Shown here in pieces: positions 17,168-25,658 of a DNA stretch of 60,566 nt (the first letter of the stretch is position 1; every line of letters starts with the position of its first letter). Origin of the DNA: Paracoccus nototheniae. Lineage in GTDB: Bacteria > Pseudomonadota > Alphaproteobacteria > Rhodobacterales > Rhodobacteraceae. The stretch spans positions 1 through 60,566 of the forward strand of contig NZ_RQRT01000018.1 of the NCBI RefSeq assembly GCF_004335005.1, given 5' to 3'. The notes beneath the pieces were generated by a model. That model was not told where the DNA came from, made no database searches, and worked only from the letters and a program-made list of their open reading frames with translations. The position numbers and the translations under genes are program-made.

Positions 17168-18640
17168 TCACTTCCTGACCCACACGGGTCCACGCAACCC
17201 GATGGTCTGTCGTGTCTTTGGCTCATCATCGCCGACGCGCGTCCAGAACCCTGATTTGCGCGAATGCGTTTTTTTCAGTTTCGCAAGATATGTGGCGTGG
17301 TCGATCATTGTGCCAGGGCGGGTGGGATCCGTCTCCCGGGCCAGCAGTTCCAGTTTCCCAAGGTATTTCGCGCCATGCCCGTAGGCATTGGACCGCGCGC
17401 GATCCAGAATGTCGTCGAGTAGCGCCCGGTAGAGGATCGTCGCCGCCCACGGATAATCGTGTTCCAGAAGCGACGCGACTTTCGGCAGGATGTGCCACGC
17501 GCCCCCATCCCAACGGTCCGGATGCGTGACGATCAGTTTTGCCGCGAGATCGAGGCGCGGCCAGTCGAGGAAGAACTGCAGCGCCGCCTCAGGTTCTGTC
17601 TTTTCCAGCGCCAGCGCGTGGGCGCGGTCCTCGGCTTCGATATCTTCAAAATCGGGCAGTTGCTTGAGGTAATCCCGCAGAATATCCGCCGATAGTTTCG
17701 CCTCGAAGCAACGCCAACGCAGGGTCTGCGCGGCAGATCTATCGCCCATGGCGTCCAGAATACGCGTCTCCAGTCTCACGCGCGCCGGTGACAGCTCTCC
17801 GTCGGACTCGCCATACGGGCGTTGGCCCGGTTTGCGCACCCATTCCAACGCCTCTGCACTGCGCCCGGCTTCCAGAAGCTGTGCAGCGATCCCCAGCGTA
17901 TCCTGCATATGTGGCTTCTTCTTCGCCTCCAGCGCAATGAGCAGGTCGATATCACCCCGCGCCAAGGCAAGGATTTGGCGCATCCTCTCCCATTGAGATG
18001 TCATGGAATAGAACCAGCCATCCGGTTCGCGCGCCGCTTCCTCGGCCTGCCTCTCGGCTATGGCGGATGTCAGATCACCATCCCAGCGGTCCAGGCTATG
18101 TTTCGGCAGATGCGAAGCCACGGCATCGGTCACATCAGCCAGATAGCCATGCGTGCTTTCACCAAGGGCGGTCATGATCTTGTCGGGGAGCAGATCCGCA
18201 TCGGGAGCGGTCAGGCTCTGCATCAGACCTTCGATGGCGGCAATCGCCTGATAATACACATCCTGAACGCGGCCCGAGGAGTCGTCGACGCGCTCGAACA
18301 CCTGCTCATGTGTGGCGATAAATCGCAGCAACCGGTCGATGGCCAGCGCCGGGGCCGCAGGACCAAGCTCTGAAGTGATCGTATCGGTCAGACTGCGAAG
18401 ATCGTCAGCAAAGGCGAGGGCTTTGTCCCATTCGATGAAACTCTTTGCCCGCGCCAGCCCTGACAAACGCCGGTCGATCAGCTTGGCGATGGCTTCGGGG
18501 CCGGATTTGCCGGCCAGCGCTGCTTTGACCTGCCGCCGGAACCCGGCATTGCGCTCAGCCTCTTCGAAAACCAGCTGCGCAAGTTTGTCGGCTCCGAGGT
18601 CTTTCAACATGTCAGCGGACAGGGTGGGACTACGGGCCAT
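17168..18640 (-). CDS. DUF6880 family protein
   Basis: A 490-residue soluble, helix-rich protein resembling the DUF6880 family of alphaproteobacteria. The N-terminus reads LSADMLKDLGADKLAQLVFEEAERN, then SFIEWDKALAFADDLRSL. The middle and C-terminal halves look like TPR-like helical repeats (AAQLLEAGRSAEALEWV, ATILYRALLDDILDRARSNAYGHGAKYLGKLELLA). No signal peptide, membrane helix or catalytic motif is evident. Members are often seen near SWIM zinc-finger genes, which are absent here. The function is unknown; the repeats suggest protein binding. The complete IS lies 164 bp upstream of its start, so its native promoter may be displaced. Confidence 0.7.
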   Translation of the reverse strand: MARSPTLSADMLKDLGADKLAQLVFEEAERNAGFRRQVKAALAGKSGPEAIAKLIDRRLSGLARAKSFIEWDKALAFADDLRSLTDTITSELGPAAPALAIDRLLRFIATHEQVFERVDDSSGRVQDVYYQAIAAIEGLMQSLTAPDADLLPDKIMTALGESTHGYLADVTDAVASHLPKHSLDRWDGDLTSAIAERQAEEAAREPDGWFYSMTSQWERMRQILALARGDIDLLIALEAKKKPHMQDTLGIAAQLLEAGRSAEALEWVRKPGQRPYGESDGELSPARVRLETRILDAMGDRSAAQTLRWRCFEAKLSADILRDYLKQLPDFEDIEAEDRAHALALEKTEPEAALQFFLDWPRLDLAAKLIVTHPDRWDGGAWHILPKVASLLEHDYPWAATILYRALLDDILDRARSNAYGHGAKYLGKLELLARETDPTRPGTMIDHATYLAKLKKTHSRKSGFWTRVGDDEPKTRQTIGLRGPVWVRK

Positions 18641-18766
18641 TGGCAGGTCTCAGGTTTGAACTGTTGCCCCAATAGGTGCCATGGTCAGACCGTGGGGGCA
18701 AGTTTTGGCGGCGCTATGGATGAATGGCCGGTCTGGGAAAGCCGCATTGCGGCGTCGCTGCGCTCC

Positions 18767-18785
18767 TGACCGGCCGCTATGGGCC
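18767..18785 (+). repeat. Dispersed degenerate repeat, tail copy next to the IS
   Basis: TGACCGGCCGCTATGGGCC is a variant of the repeat tail and lies 20 bp from the IS border. The preceding 60 bp are GC-rich and imperfectly palindromic. Confidence 0.45.
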
Positions 18786-18817
18786 GTGTGTGCATAGACT
18801 GTGTCTAGGGTCAGGAT

Positions 18818-19207
18818 TCATAACCAATAGATGACGGTTGCTGCGAGGGCGATGGCCGAGAGGAAGATCTTCGGACATCTGTCATATCGCGTTGCCACGC
18901 GCCTCCAATCCTTGAGCCTGCCGAACATGATCTCGATGCGACTTCGCCGCTTGTATCGACGCCTGTCATATTTGACCGGCGTCTTGCGTTGCTTCCGACC
19001 GGGGATGCAGGCGCGTATCCCCTTGTCCTGCAATGCGTCTCTCAACCAGTCAGCATCATAACCGCGATCACCAAGCAGCCATTTGACGTTTGGCAAGCCG
19101 CTAAGCAGCGCCCGTGCGCCGATATAATCGCTCACCTGACCGGCGGTGATGAACAGGTCGAGCGGTCGTCCTTGGCTGTCGCAAATGGCGTGCAGCTTGG
19201 TGTTCAT
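18818..19207 (-). CDS. IS5-family transposase, second frame (DDE catalytic C-terminal part)
   Basis: 129 codons giving the C-terminal catalytic half: MNTKLHAICDSQGRPL, then LLGDRGYDADWLRDAL, which carries the second acidic residue of the DDE triad, and RRRYKRRSRIEIMFGRLKDWRR, which carries the final glutamate. It is made only as a fusion with the first frame through ribosomal slippage; the in-frame methionine is inside the conserved domain. The pair gives a protein of about 250 residues, normal for the IS427 group. Confidence 0.9.
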   Translation of the reverse strand: MNTKLHAICDSQGRPLDLFITAGQVSDYIGARALLSGLPNVKWLLGDRGYDADWLRDALQDKGIRACIPGRKQRKTPVKYDRRRYKRRSRIEIMFGRLKDWRRVATRYDRCPKIFLSAIALAATVIYWL

Positions 19208-19227
19208 GCCGCCTTTGGTTCGGCCGA

Positions 19228-19575
19228 TCAGGCGACCACGCCCCCCTTTTTGACGGCCATACTGGTCGCTGTGCGATGTGCCTTCAGGTATGTCGCATCT
19301 ATCATCACGGTCTTCTCTTCACCGTGTTCGGCAGCAAGCCCGGCCATCATCCGAGCAAAAATGCCCTTCCCGCTCCAACGCCTCCAACGGCTGTAAAGCG
19401 TCTTGTGAGGCCCGTAGGCGGTAGGTGCATCACGCCAGCGTAAGCCATTGCGGATTATGAAGATAATCCCGCTAAGAACTCGCCTGTCATCAACGCGTGG
19501 CTTACCGTGCGACTTTGGAAAAAAGGGGGCCATGCGTGCCATCTGCGCGGCAGTCAGCCAGAAAAGGTCGCTCAT
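19228..19575 (-). CDS. IS5-family transposase, first frame (N-terminal part)
   Basis: 115 codons starting MSDLFWLTAAQMARMAPFFP, the DUF4096-type N-terminal domain, and running to MIDATYLKAHRTATSM, which contains the first catalytic aspartate. The frame then reads VKKGGVVA and stops. A -1 shift on G-GGG-GGC within the AAAAAGGGGGG run (near 19247) would continue into RGRLIGRTKGGMNTK, the expected family sequence. The split is therefore probably programmed and not a mutation. Confidence 0.9.
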   Translation of the reverse strand: MSDLFWLTAAQMARMAPFFPKSHGKPRVDDRRVLSGIIFIIRNGLRWRDAPTAYGPHKTLYSRWRRWSGKGIFARMMAGLAAEHGEEKTVMIDATYLKAHRTATSMAVKKGGVVA

Positions 19576-19678
19576 GTCACCGCTCCGTTTCTGGGCCGTG
19601 AATCACGCCGCGAAACGGAAATCAATGCATCCTGACCCTAGCGCGATGCCGCCGCTTACGGGCCTTTAATCTCTTTTG

Positions 19679-20228
19679 TCATTCAAGAACCTTGCCGACT
19701 TTCGGTATCAGGGCGACCCGCAACTTCGGCCCGGGCGAAACCTGCAGCGCCACTGTGAACTCGACGCCGAAATCCTTTAGGAACAGGATCGCCGGTTCCT
19801 TTACGAGGGCCGATTTGGCGCCCCCTGCCTCGGACAGGCATCGGGTCACGGTTGTTGAAAGATTCTCGTCGCTGACCAGTTCTGGTTTAAATGCTTCCGT
19901 CCAGCCCGGCTTGTCTGCCTGACGGGTGACCTTGTCGCCACCGGAAACAGGATCGACCGCAAAGGTCGGAACGCCATTCCTCAGTGTCGAGACCATGCCA
20001 TGAAAGCCAGGTCGTCAGCATCGCATCCAGCCTGCCGAGGATCGCCTCGAACTGCGCCGCATCGGACAGGCCGAACCTATTTGTTTCAACTGTCACCGGG
20101 GTATCCAACTCGATGAATGCCACGCCCGACCGCTCGATCAGGCGGCGTAGTTTCGCGGTATCCCCAAGAACACTCTGACTAAACGTCTTGGTTAGGAGGG
20201 TGGCGCTGGGCATTTTCAATGCGTGCAT
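19679..20228 (-). pseudogene. Hypothetical protein gene broken by a frameshift, next to the integrase
   Basis: Two overlapping minus-strand frames look like halves of one gene. The first begins MHALKMPSATLLTKTFSQSVLGD at 20228, inside the end of the integrase gene, and stays sensible through LGRLDAMLTTWLSWHGL; its tail then turns arginine- and cysteine-rich. The second frame (ending at 19679) supplies NGVPTFAVDPVSGGDKVTRQ and a smooth continuation to the stop. A one-base change near 19985-20010 would join them into about 180 residues. The start overlaps the integrase stop by 50 bases, so both were probably co-transcribed. The function is not recognised. A sequencing error is an alternative to true decay. 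Confidence 0.5.
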
Positions 20229-21549
20229 AAACTTCAGCCAGTTTGTCCAAAGCGTCCCGTTGGGGATCCTTCACGAAATCCAGCTCCAACTCCGAAGCAA
20301 TGTAATTTCCCAGCGCTCGGCTGACAGTCTCGTCCTTGGTGCCGGCCTTGTGTGCCAGAATCTTGTCGATCACGCGCTCGGACGTCTTAACCTTCTCCAT
20401 GATTGTCGCTGCTGTCCGCCGCAGGTCGTGGCGGTGCCACCCGGATGTCCCGCTTCTACGCTGAAGCGCACTGGTAATCCGATCCCAGTTCCCGAGCGCT
20501 CTGCCTTGCTTGTTGGGAAAAACAAGGCCGTCGGGCCGCCGATCGGTGTAATTCGGAAGACTGCGCAAAAGTGAAACCGCAGCGTCGGAGAGCGGCAGCG
20601 TTTGCTGACGCTTATCTCCGCGGACTGATTTGACATGCGGTTTGTGCCAGTTTGCCTCAGCCTCCCGGAAATCCTGCCAGCGCATCCGGACGAGTTCGTC
20701 AAGCCTTGCCGCGGTCAGCAACAGGAACCGGAGGGCGATCGGGCGGATGTCCACCTCGGGGGAAACCTGCATCCCAAGGCAGTCCGGAGCCGGCCAAACC
20801 AGCAGCGGAAGCAGTGCCTTCAGTTCATGCTGATCCAAGGCGCGATCTCGGCGTCCGGTGATCGCCGGATCGTCGGATGCTGGGTCATGCGTTTCGGTCA
20901 GGTCTATCACGGGAAGGGGAACGCGACGTCCGAAGCCGATCTTCCTGAACCTCTTGCGGTTGGCCGACCAGTCAAAGACAGGCGACAGATAGGCCCGCGC
21001 CCGCGATACTTGGCCGTTGGCAGACACCTTTCCTGATAGTGGACGATATCCTATCATATCATCCGACAGATCGCGCAAGGACAATTCGGTGACACGCGTT
21101 GGCCACCGGTGACCGAACACCGCCTTGATCCGCATTTCCGCCTCGGATCCGCTCCCACGTTTCGTCTTTCCCCAGATCCGGAACCGGTGGCCAACCGCCA
21201 TCGCATATTCTTCGATGATCTCGCCAAGGTTGGGAATCTCCGTTGCCGCGGCCTCCTTGAGTGCTTTCGCGGCTTTCTCGGCGGTTGCCGTCACATCTTC
21301 TCCAGCGCGCACACGCTGACGCAGTTCAAACGCCTGAAGGCGCGCGGTCGATAGTTTGACATCGGGATACTCGCCGATCTTGGCATTCTGAAGCTTGCTG
21401 TCCTTGCCGCGTATCCTAAACGCGAATGTCCTGCGTCCGGACGGATAGACACGAAGCATTAGACCCACTTCCTTTTCGTCCATGATCTCGGTCCGGTGCG
21501 TGACCCGCAGCGCTCTGATCTGAACATCCGTCAGTATCATCCGTGACAT
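20179..21549 (-). CDS. Tyrosine-type site-specific integrase (P4-like, DUF4102 arm-binding domain)
   Basis: A 456-residue integrase. Residues 1-90 form the arm-site-binding DUF4102-like domain (RTEIMDEKEVGLMLRVYPSGRRTFAFRIRG), 105-200 the core-binding domain, and 235-425 the catalytic domain. The catalytic set is Arg282 (TAARLDEL), Lys307 or Lys313, His374 and Arg377 (HDLRRTAAT), His400 (LAHKAG) and probably Tyr416 (ALGNY). The start codon faces a tRNA-Phe fragment about 215 bp away, as expected for an island integrase with its attachment site. All key residues are present, so it may still be active. It marks the right end of the accessory region. Confidence 0.93.
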   Translation of the reverse strand: MSRMILTDVQIRALRVTHRTEIMDEKEVGLMLRVYPSGRRTFAFRIRGKDSKLQNAKIGEYPDVKLSTARLQAFELRQRVRAGEDVTATAEKAAKALKEAAATEIPNLGEIIEEYAMAVGHRFRIWGKTKRGSGSEAEMRIKAVFGHRWPTRVTELSLRDLSDDMIGYRPLSGKVSANGQVSRARAYLSPVFDWSANRKRFRKIGFGRRVPLPVIDLTETHDPASDDPAITGRRDRALDQHELKALLPLLVWPAPDCLGMQVSPEVDIRPIALRFLLLTAARLDELVRMRWQDFREAEANWHKPHVKSVRGDKRQQTLPLSDAAVSLLRSLPNYTDRRPDGLVFPNKQGRALGNWDRITSALQRRSGTSGWHRHDLRRTAATIMEKVKTSERVIDKILAHKAGTKDETVSRALGNYIASELELDFVKDPQRDALDKLAEVYARIENAQRHPPNQDV

Positions 21550-22018
21550 AGTAGTCCTCCCTTATCTTGTAGGAGGACACTTGGGGCGGCTGATGCCGTG
21601 GCACAATGGTGGCACTGCATCGGGCGGTGGCGGCTGGTGACGATGATCTAGTCTGCACTATCATTAGCAAAATATTAAAGAATTAGTCATTGTTATTACT
21701 AAAAAAAATAGAAAACGCGCGAGCGTTTGCTGATTGCGCTGATGTGCGGAGATCAACTGAGCACGGATTGAAAATCCGCGTGTCGGCGGTTCAAATCCGT
21801 CTCCGGGCACCAATTAAAAAATACAGAATAGATTGTCCGTGACGCTTTCCCATTGCTTTGGCACGGGTACGGCCGCGCAAGGGCTGACGGCCCTGAATGG
21901 TCGCCTCAAGGCGTTTCATGTCGTTTCTTGAATGGGACCACACAGGCACCCGGGTTGACCCGAAACGCCCGCGCAAGCCGTCGTTCAGCCGGGCCGCCGC
22001 GCGACCCGGCCGGCGCGG
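21550..22018. other. Integrase upstream region, att scar and island/backbone junction
   Basis: An AT-rich stretch (21655-21715), much lower in GC than its neighbours, lies between the integrase and the tRNA-Phe fragment. It includes an inverted repeat AAACGC-GCGA-GCGTTT (21713-21718/21723-21728), possibly an integrase or excisionase binding site. After 21812 the sequence returns to ordinary backbone composition. No gene was seen. Confidence 0.5.
21764..21812 (+). other. Attachment-site scar: 3' part of tRNA-Phe (anticodon loop to CCA)
   Basis: The fragment contains the anticodon loop TTGAAAA with anticodon GAA, the 3' anticodon strand TCCGC, a T-arm GGCGG-TTCAAAT-CCGTC, and the 3' acceptor strand TCCGGGC followed by ACCA. 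The 5' acceptor strand (GCCCGGA expected), D-arm and first base of the anticodon stem are missing, so it is not a functional tRNA. Identity beginning at the anticodon stem fits a common integrase crossover position. Confidence 0.82.
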
Positions 22019-23650
22019 TTACAGCGTGTCGCGGCGCAGGTCTTCGGGGCGGCGCAGCGCCAGCATCTCGGTGGAATAGGCCCAGGCATTGGCCAGCTGA
22101 CGGGGATCGTCCGCCAGCGCGGTGCCAAAGCTGGGCACCAGATCGCGCAGCCGGTTCTGCCATGCGGCAGAGGCGAAGCGGTCCGGGAACATCCGCTGCA
22201 GCGCGTCCAGCATGATCGACGGCGCGGTCGAGGCGCCGGGCGAGGCGCCCAGCAGCGACACGAAGCTGCCATCCTGCGAGGTCACCAGCTCGGTCCCGAA
22301 TTGCAGCGATCCGCCGCCGGTCTCGGTGCGTTTGATGATCTGGACGCGCTGCCCGGCCTGCGTCAGGGTCCAGCCCTCGGACGGGGCGTCGGGGAAATAC
22401 TCGCGCACCTGATCGATCCGCGAGGACTGGGTCTGCACGACCTGACCCGCCAGATAGGTGACCAGCCCGAAATCGTCGATGCCGACATCCATCATCGGGC
22501 GCAGGTTGGCGGTGTTCATCGACCGGAACAGCCCGGTAAAGCTGTCCTGCATCAGGAAATTGGTCGAGAAGGTCGCAAAGGGACCAAAGGCCAGCTTGCG
22601 CACCCCGTCGACATAGCGCGTGTCCAGATGCGGCACCGACATCGGCGGGCTGCCCGCTGCGGCGCGGCCATAGGCCTTGGACAGGTGGCGGTCGGCAATC
22701 GCCGGATCCTCGTGGGTCAGAAACGATCCGCCGACCGGAAAGCCGCCATAAAGACGCGATTCCGGGATGCCGCTTTTCTGCAGCATCAGCAGCGCCGCCC
22801 CGCCCGCGCCGTTGAAGACATGGGTGGCATCGATCGCGCGCGCGGCGGTGTCGCCATTCGTCGCGCGGAAGGTGATCCGCCAGGACCCGTCGGCATTGCG
22901 GGCGATATCCTCGACCTCGGTGTTCAGATGCAGGCGGTTGGCGTCCTTGGCGATATACGAGGCGACCAGCTGTCGAGTGACCTCGCCCCAGTTGGCATCG
23001 GTGCCAAGCGGGTGCCATGTCGCGGCGATCGGCTGCGCGGCCTCGCGGCCTTCGGTCAGCAGCGGCGCCCATTCGGCGATCCGGCCCGCATCGGCGGAAT
23101 ACTCCATCCCCGCAAACAGCGGGTTCGCGGTCAGGGCCTCATGGCGCTGGCGTTGAAAATCCACATTCTCGGCGCCGATGCCAAAGCCCATATGCGGGAC
23201 CGAATTGAGGAAACTGCGCGGTGCGCCCATCTCGCCCAAACGGACCATTGAGGCCAGAAACTGCCGCGTCACCTGAAACTGTTCGTTGATGCGCACGGCA
23301 TTGTCGATGACCATCCGACCGTCGCGGATAGGGGTATAGTTCGGTTCGCACAGCGCCGAATGGCCGGTGCCCGCATTGTGCCACACGCCCGAGCTTTCCA
23401 GCGCCGGCGCATCGAGCCGTTCGAACATCGCCATGCGAAAACCCGGCTGCAGCTGGCCCAGCATCGCCCCAAGGGTCGCGCCCATGATGCCGCCGCCGAT
23501 GATCGCCACGTCCACCCGGCCTTCGGCGGGCAGGGCGCTGCGCCCGCAGCCCGCAAGGGCCAGCGTCCCAAGCGCCGCACCGCCGATCAGCACCTTGCGG
23601 CGGGAGGGGCGGAACGCATCGCTGCGGGTGGATGTCGTCATGGCGGTCAT
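22019..23650 (-). CDS. mqo: Malate:quinone oxidoreductase with Tat/lipoprotein-like N-terminus
   Basis: A 543-residue FAD enzyme that oxidises L-malate to oxaloacetate and passes electrons to quinone. The dinucleotide-binding motif VAIIGGGIMGATLG begins near residue 47, followed by ESSGVWHNAGTGHSALCEPNYTP, a strong Mqo signature. The C-terminal half contains LLGASPGASTAPSIMLD, also typical. The preceding 38 residues are unusual: SRRKVLIGG (twin arginine at 17-18), a hydrophobic stretch and a lipobox LAGC (Cys35). Most Mqo enzymes are cytoplasmic peripheral membrane proteins without such a leader. The ATG at 23650 was chosen because AAGGA precedes it by about 7 bases; ATG at 23656 is the alternative. 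Confidence 0.92.
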   Translation of the reverse strand: MTAMTTSTRSDAFRPSRRKVLIGGAALGTLALAGCGRSALPAEGRVDVAIIGGGIMGATLGAMLGQLQPGFRMAMFERLDAPALESSGVWHNAGTGHSALCEPNYTPIRDGRMVIDNAVRINEQFQVTRQFLASMVRLGEMGAPRSFLNSVPHMGFGIGAENVDFQRQRHEALTANPLFAGMEYSADAGRIAEWAPLLTEGREAAQPIAATWHPLGTDANWGEVTRQLVASYIAKDANRLHLNTEVEDIARNADGSWRITFRATNGDTAARAIDATHVFNGAGGAALLMLQKSGIPESRLYGGFPVGGSFLTHEDPAIADRHLSKAYGRAAAGSPPMSVPHLDTRYVDGVRKLAFGPFATFSTNFLMQDSFTGLFRSMNTANLRPMMDVGIDDFGLVTYLAGQVVQTQSSRIDQVREYFPDAPSEGWTLTQAGQRVQIIKRTETGGGSLQFGTELVTSQDGSFVSLLGASPGASTAPSIMLDALQRMFPDRFASAAWQNRLRDLVPSFGTALADDPRQLANAWAYSTEMLALRRPEDLRRDTL

Positions 23651-24632
23651 CGGCATGTCCTTCGGGATGTCATTTGTCACTGACCTAGCGAAGCGCGCGG
23701 GCGGGTGAAACAACCTGCGCGGCAGTTTAATCACTATGGGTAGGAGCCATGCACGGGCGGAATGGCTGTGCGTGATTTTGCATACTGGCCCGTTCGATTT
23801 CTGGCACATAGGGCATCCCAAAGACGCCCTGCCGGATCGTGAGGGCCAGAATCAAAGGCATGCTGCCCCCGTCGCAGGCAGTGTCCCGTTCCCTTGCAGG
23901 GCCCGGCCGATTGCCCGGACAGGGCTGTCAGAACCGGATCGGGGCCGACACGGCACAGGGCCCGCCGCGCCCGCCGACAGAAAGCCCCGGGCCGAGGATA
24001 CACACCCGGAACGGCGCGCGCCGGACCTCGGGCCTTGCCAGGCGCGCCGATGCGCATCTGCGGGGCGACAGGTTCCCCCGCATGGGCTGCGGCGGGCTGA
24101 CAGATGGTGCCCGTGGCCGGAGCCTGACCGCCCGGCGCGTTCGCCTCGATGATCCGGTCCAACCGGACGACCCCGATGGGCAGGACCGCCCCGGATGCCC
24201 GCCGGACCAGTGCCAGCCCCGGGAACGGGGCCAGCCCCGAAACGCCAAAGGCCCGCCCGGCCCGCAATTTCCACCCCTCCGCTGGACAGCGACATTCGTG
24301 ATCCCTCCCCATCATGGGAAAACTCCTGCCTGCCGACGACTGGCCCCGACCGGCCTCGACCGGATCGACAAGACTGACGAAACAAGCCGGGAACACGATT
24401 CATCAAGCTGCGCAGGGCGTTGCTTTTGGATGGCTGCCGTGATCCGTTACCGCCGGTTGCGCCCATGGTCCGGGTCCGGGTGGTCCCTTGGGACGCTCTG
24501 CGCCGACGCGGCGATGCGCGCCCTGACCCGGATGGCCATCCCCCGCGACATTCTGTATGCAGCCGGGGAACGAAACCTCGCCGGACGGGGCGGGACAAGA
24601 CGCATGTCGGATGGTTGTCGAGACGCAGCAGA
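23651..24632. other. Approximately 980 bp without a recognisable gene
   Basis: This very GC-rich stretch between mqo and dusA contains several long overlapping frames on both strands, none with a family resemblance or a ribosome-binding site. Translations are rich in Arg, Gly, Pro and Ala, typical of chance frames at high GC. A decayed gene is possible but cannot be identified. Confidence 0.5.
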
Positions 24633-25613
24633 ATGAACACACATCATCCCCACAGGCTCTCGGTCGCGCCGATGATGGACTGGACCGACAGCAATTGCCG
24701 CCGGTTCCACCGCCTGCTGTCGCGCCGCGCGCTGCTTTATACCGAAATGGTGACCGCCCCCGCGATCGTGCATGGCGACCGGGCCCGGCTGCTGGATCAC
24801 GACGCCGCCGAACATCCGCTGGCGCTGCAACTGGGCGGCTCGGACCCCGCGCAATTGCGCGAGGCGACCCGCATCGCCGCCGATTGGGGCTATGACGAGA
24901 TCAACCTGAACTGCGGCTGCCCAAGCGACCGGGTGCAATCGGGCGCCTTCGGGGCGATCCTGATGACCACGCCCGATCTCGTGGCCGAATGCGTCACCGC
25001 CATGCAATCCGTCAGCCCGGTTGAGGTGACGGTCAAATGCCGCATCGGCGTCGACGATCAGGATCCCGACCAGATCCTGCCCGCCTTTCTGACCACCCTG
25101 CGGCAGGCGGGCATCCGGCGGGTGATCATCCATGCGCGCAAGGCCTGGCTCAAGGGCCTCAGCCCGCGTGAGAACCGTCAGATCCCGCCGTTGGATTATC
25201 CGCTGGTGCACCGGATGAAGGCCGAATTTCCCGACATGGACCTGTCCGTGAATGGCGGCATCGACAGCATGGACCAGATCCACGCGCATCTGAACGTGAT
25301 GGACGGCGCGATGATCGGGCGCGCCGCCTATCACGACCCCTGGACGATCCTCGGCGCCGCCGACCGTCTGTGGGACGACACGCCGCCCTTTGCCGATGCC
25401 GCCGCCGCCGCCGCCGCGATGCGCCCGATGATCGTTCAGCATCTGGCGCAGGGCGGCCGCCTGCACCAGTTCACCCGCCACATGCTGGGCCTGTTTCACG
25501 GCCAGCCCGGTGCGCGGGCCTGGAAACGCACCCTGTCCGAGAACGCCTCCAAAGGCGGCATCGAGGTCTACGACGCGGCCCTGTCGCAGATCACCAGCCT
25601 TTCTTCTTCATGA
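24633..25613 (+). CDS. dusA: tRNA-dihydrouridine synthase A
   Basis: A 326-residue FMN-dependent enzyme that reduces uridines to dihydrouridine in the tRNA D-loop (U20/U20a in the E. coli enzyme). The N-terminus has LSVAPMMDWTDSNCRRFHRLLS and LYTEMVTAPAI. The catalytic cysteine lies in INLNCGCPSDRVQ (near residue 95), followed by VKCRIGVDD and the DusA-specific IHARKAWLKGLSPRENR. The frame extends upstream, but this ATG gives the exact family N-terminus. It is convergent with mazG, with paired hairpins between them. The NCGCPS and LKGLSP motifs separate it from DusB and DusC. Confidence 0.96.
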   Translation: MNTHHPHRLSVAPMMDWTDSNCRRFHRLLSRRALLYTEMVTAPAIVHGDRARLLDHDAAEHPLALQLGGSDPAQLREATRIAADWGYDEINLNCGCPSDRVQSGAFGAILMTTPDLVAECVTAMQSVSPVEVTVKCRIGVDDQDPDQILPAFLTTLRQAGIRRVIIHARKAWLKGLSPRENRQIPPLDYPLVHRMKAEFPDMDLSVNGGIDSMDQIHAHLNVMDGAMIGRAAYHDPWTILGAADRLWDDTPPFADAAAAAAAMRPMIVQHLAQGGRLHQFTRHMLGLFHGQPGARAWKRTLSENASKGGIEVYDAALSQITSLSSS

Positions 25614-25628
25614 AAATATCCCGGGGGA

Positions 25629-25658
25629 GTCCCGGAACGGGACGGGGGCAGCGCCCCC
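25629..25658. terminator. Two adjacent hairpins between dusA and mazG, probable bidirectional terminator
   Basis: GTCCCG-GAA-CGGGAC (25629-25643) is followed at once by GGGGGC-AGC-GCCCCC (25644-25658). Both are perfect stems in the short gap between convergent genes. No clear T-tract is present, so termination efficiency is uncertain. Confidence 0.6.

Larger units (their letters stand above)
18805..19641 (-). mobile_element. Complete IS5-family (IS427-group-like) insertion sequence
   Basis: An 837-bp element bounded by CTAG on both sides. Terminal inverted repeats read CTAGGGTCAGGATTCAT on one side and CTAGGGTCAGGATGCAT on the other. IS427-group elements often duplicate a TA dinucleotide, so CTAG probably contains that target. 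Two overlapping minus-strand frames encode one transposase. The outer 125-127 bp are identical to both window ends. Confidence 0.92.

Noticed and set aside
21737..21812. Complete tRNA-Phe gene
   Set aside because: The 5' acceptor strand complementary to TCCGGGC is absent, and no D-arm can be drawn, so only a 3' fragment is present.
23734..24396. 220-codon minus-strand frame between mqo and dusA
   Set aside because: Arg/Gly/Pro/Ala-rich chance-like translation with no motif; opposite-strand frames of similar length overlap it.
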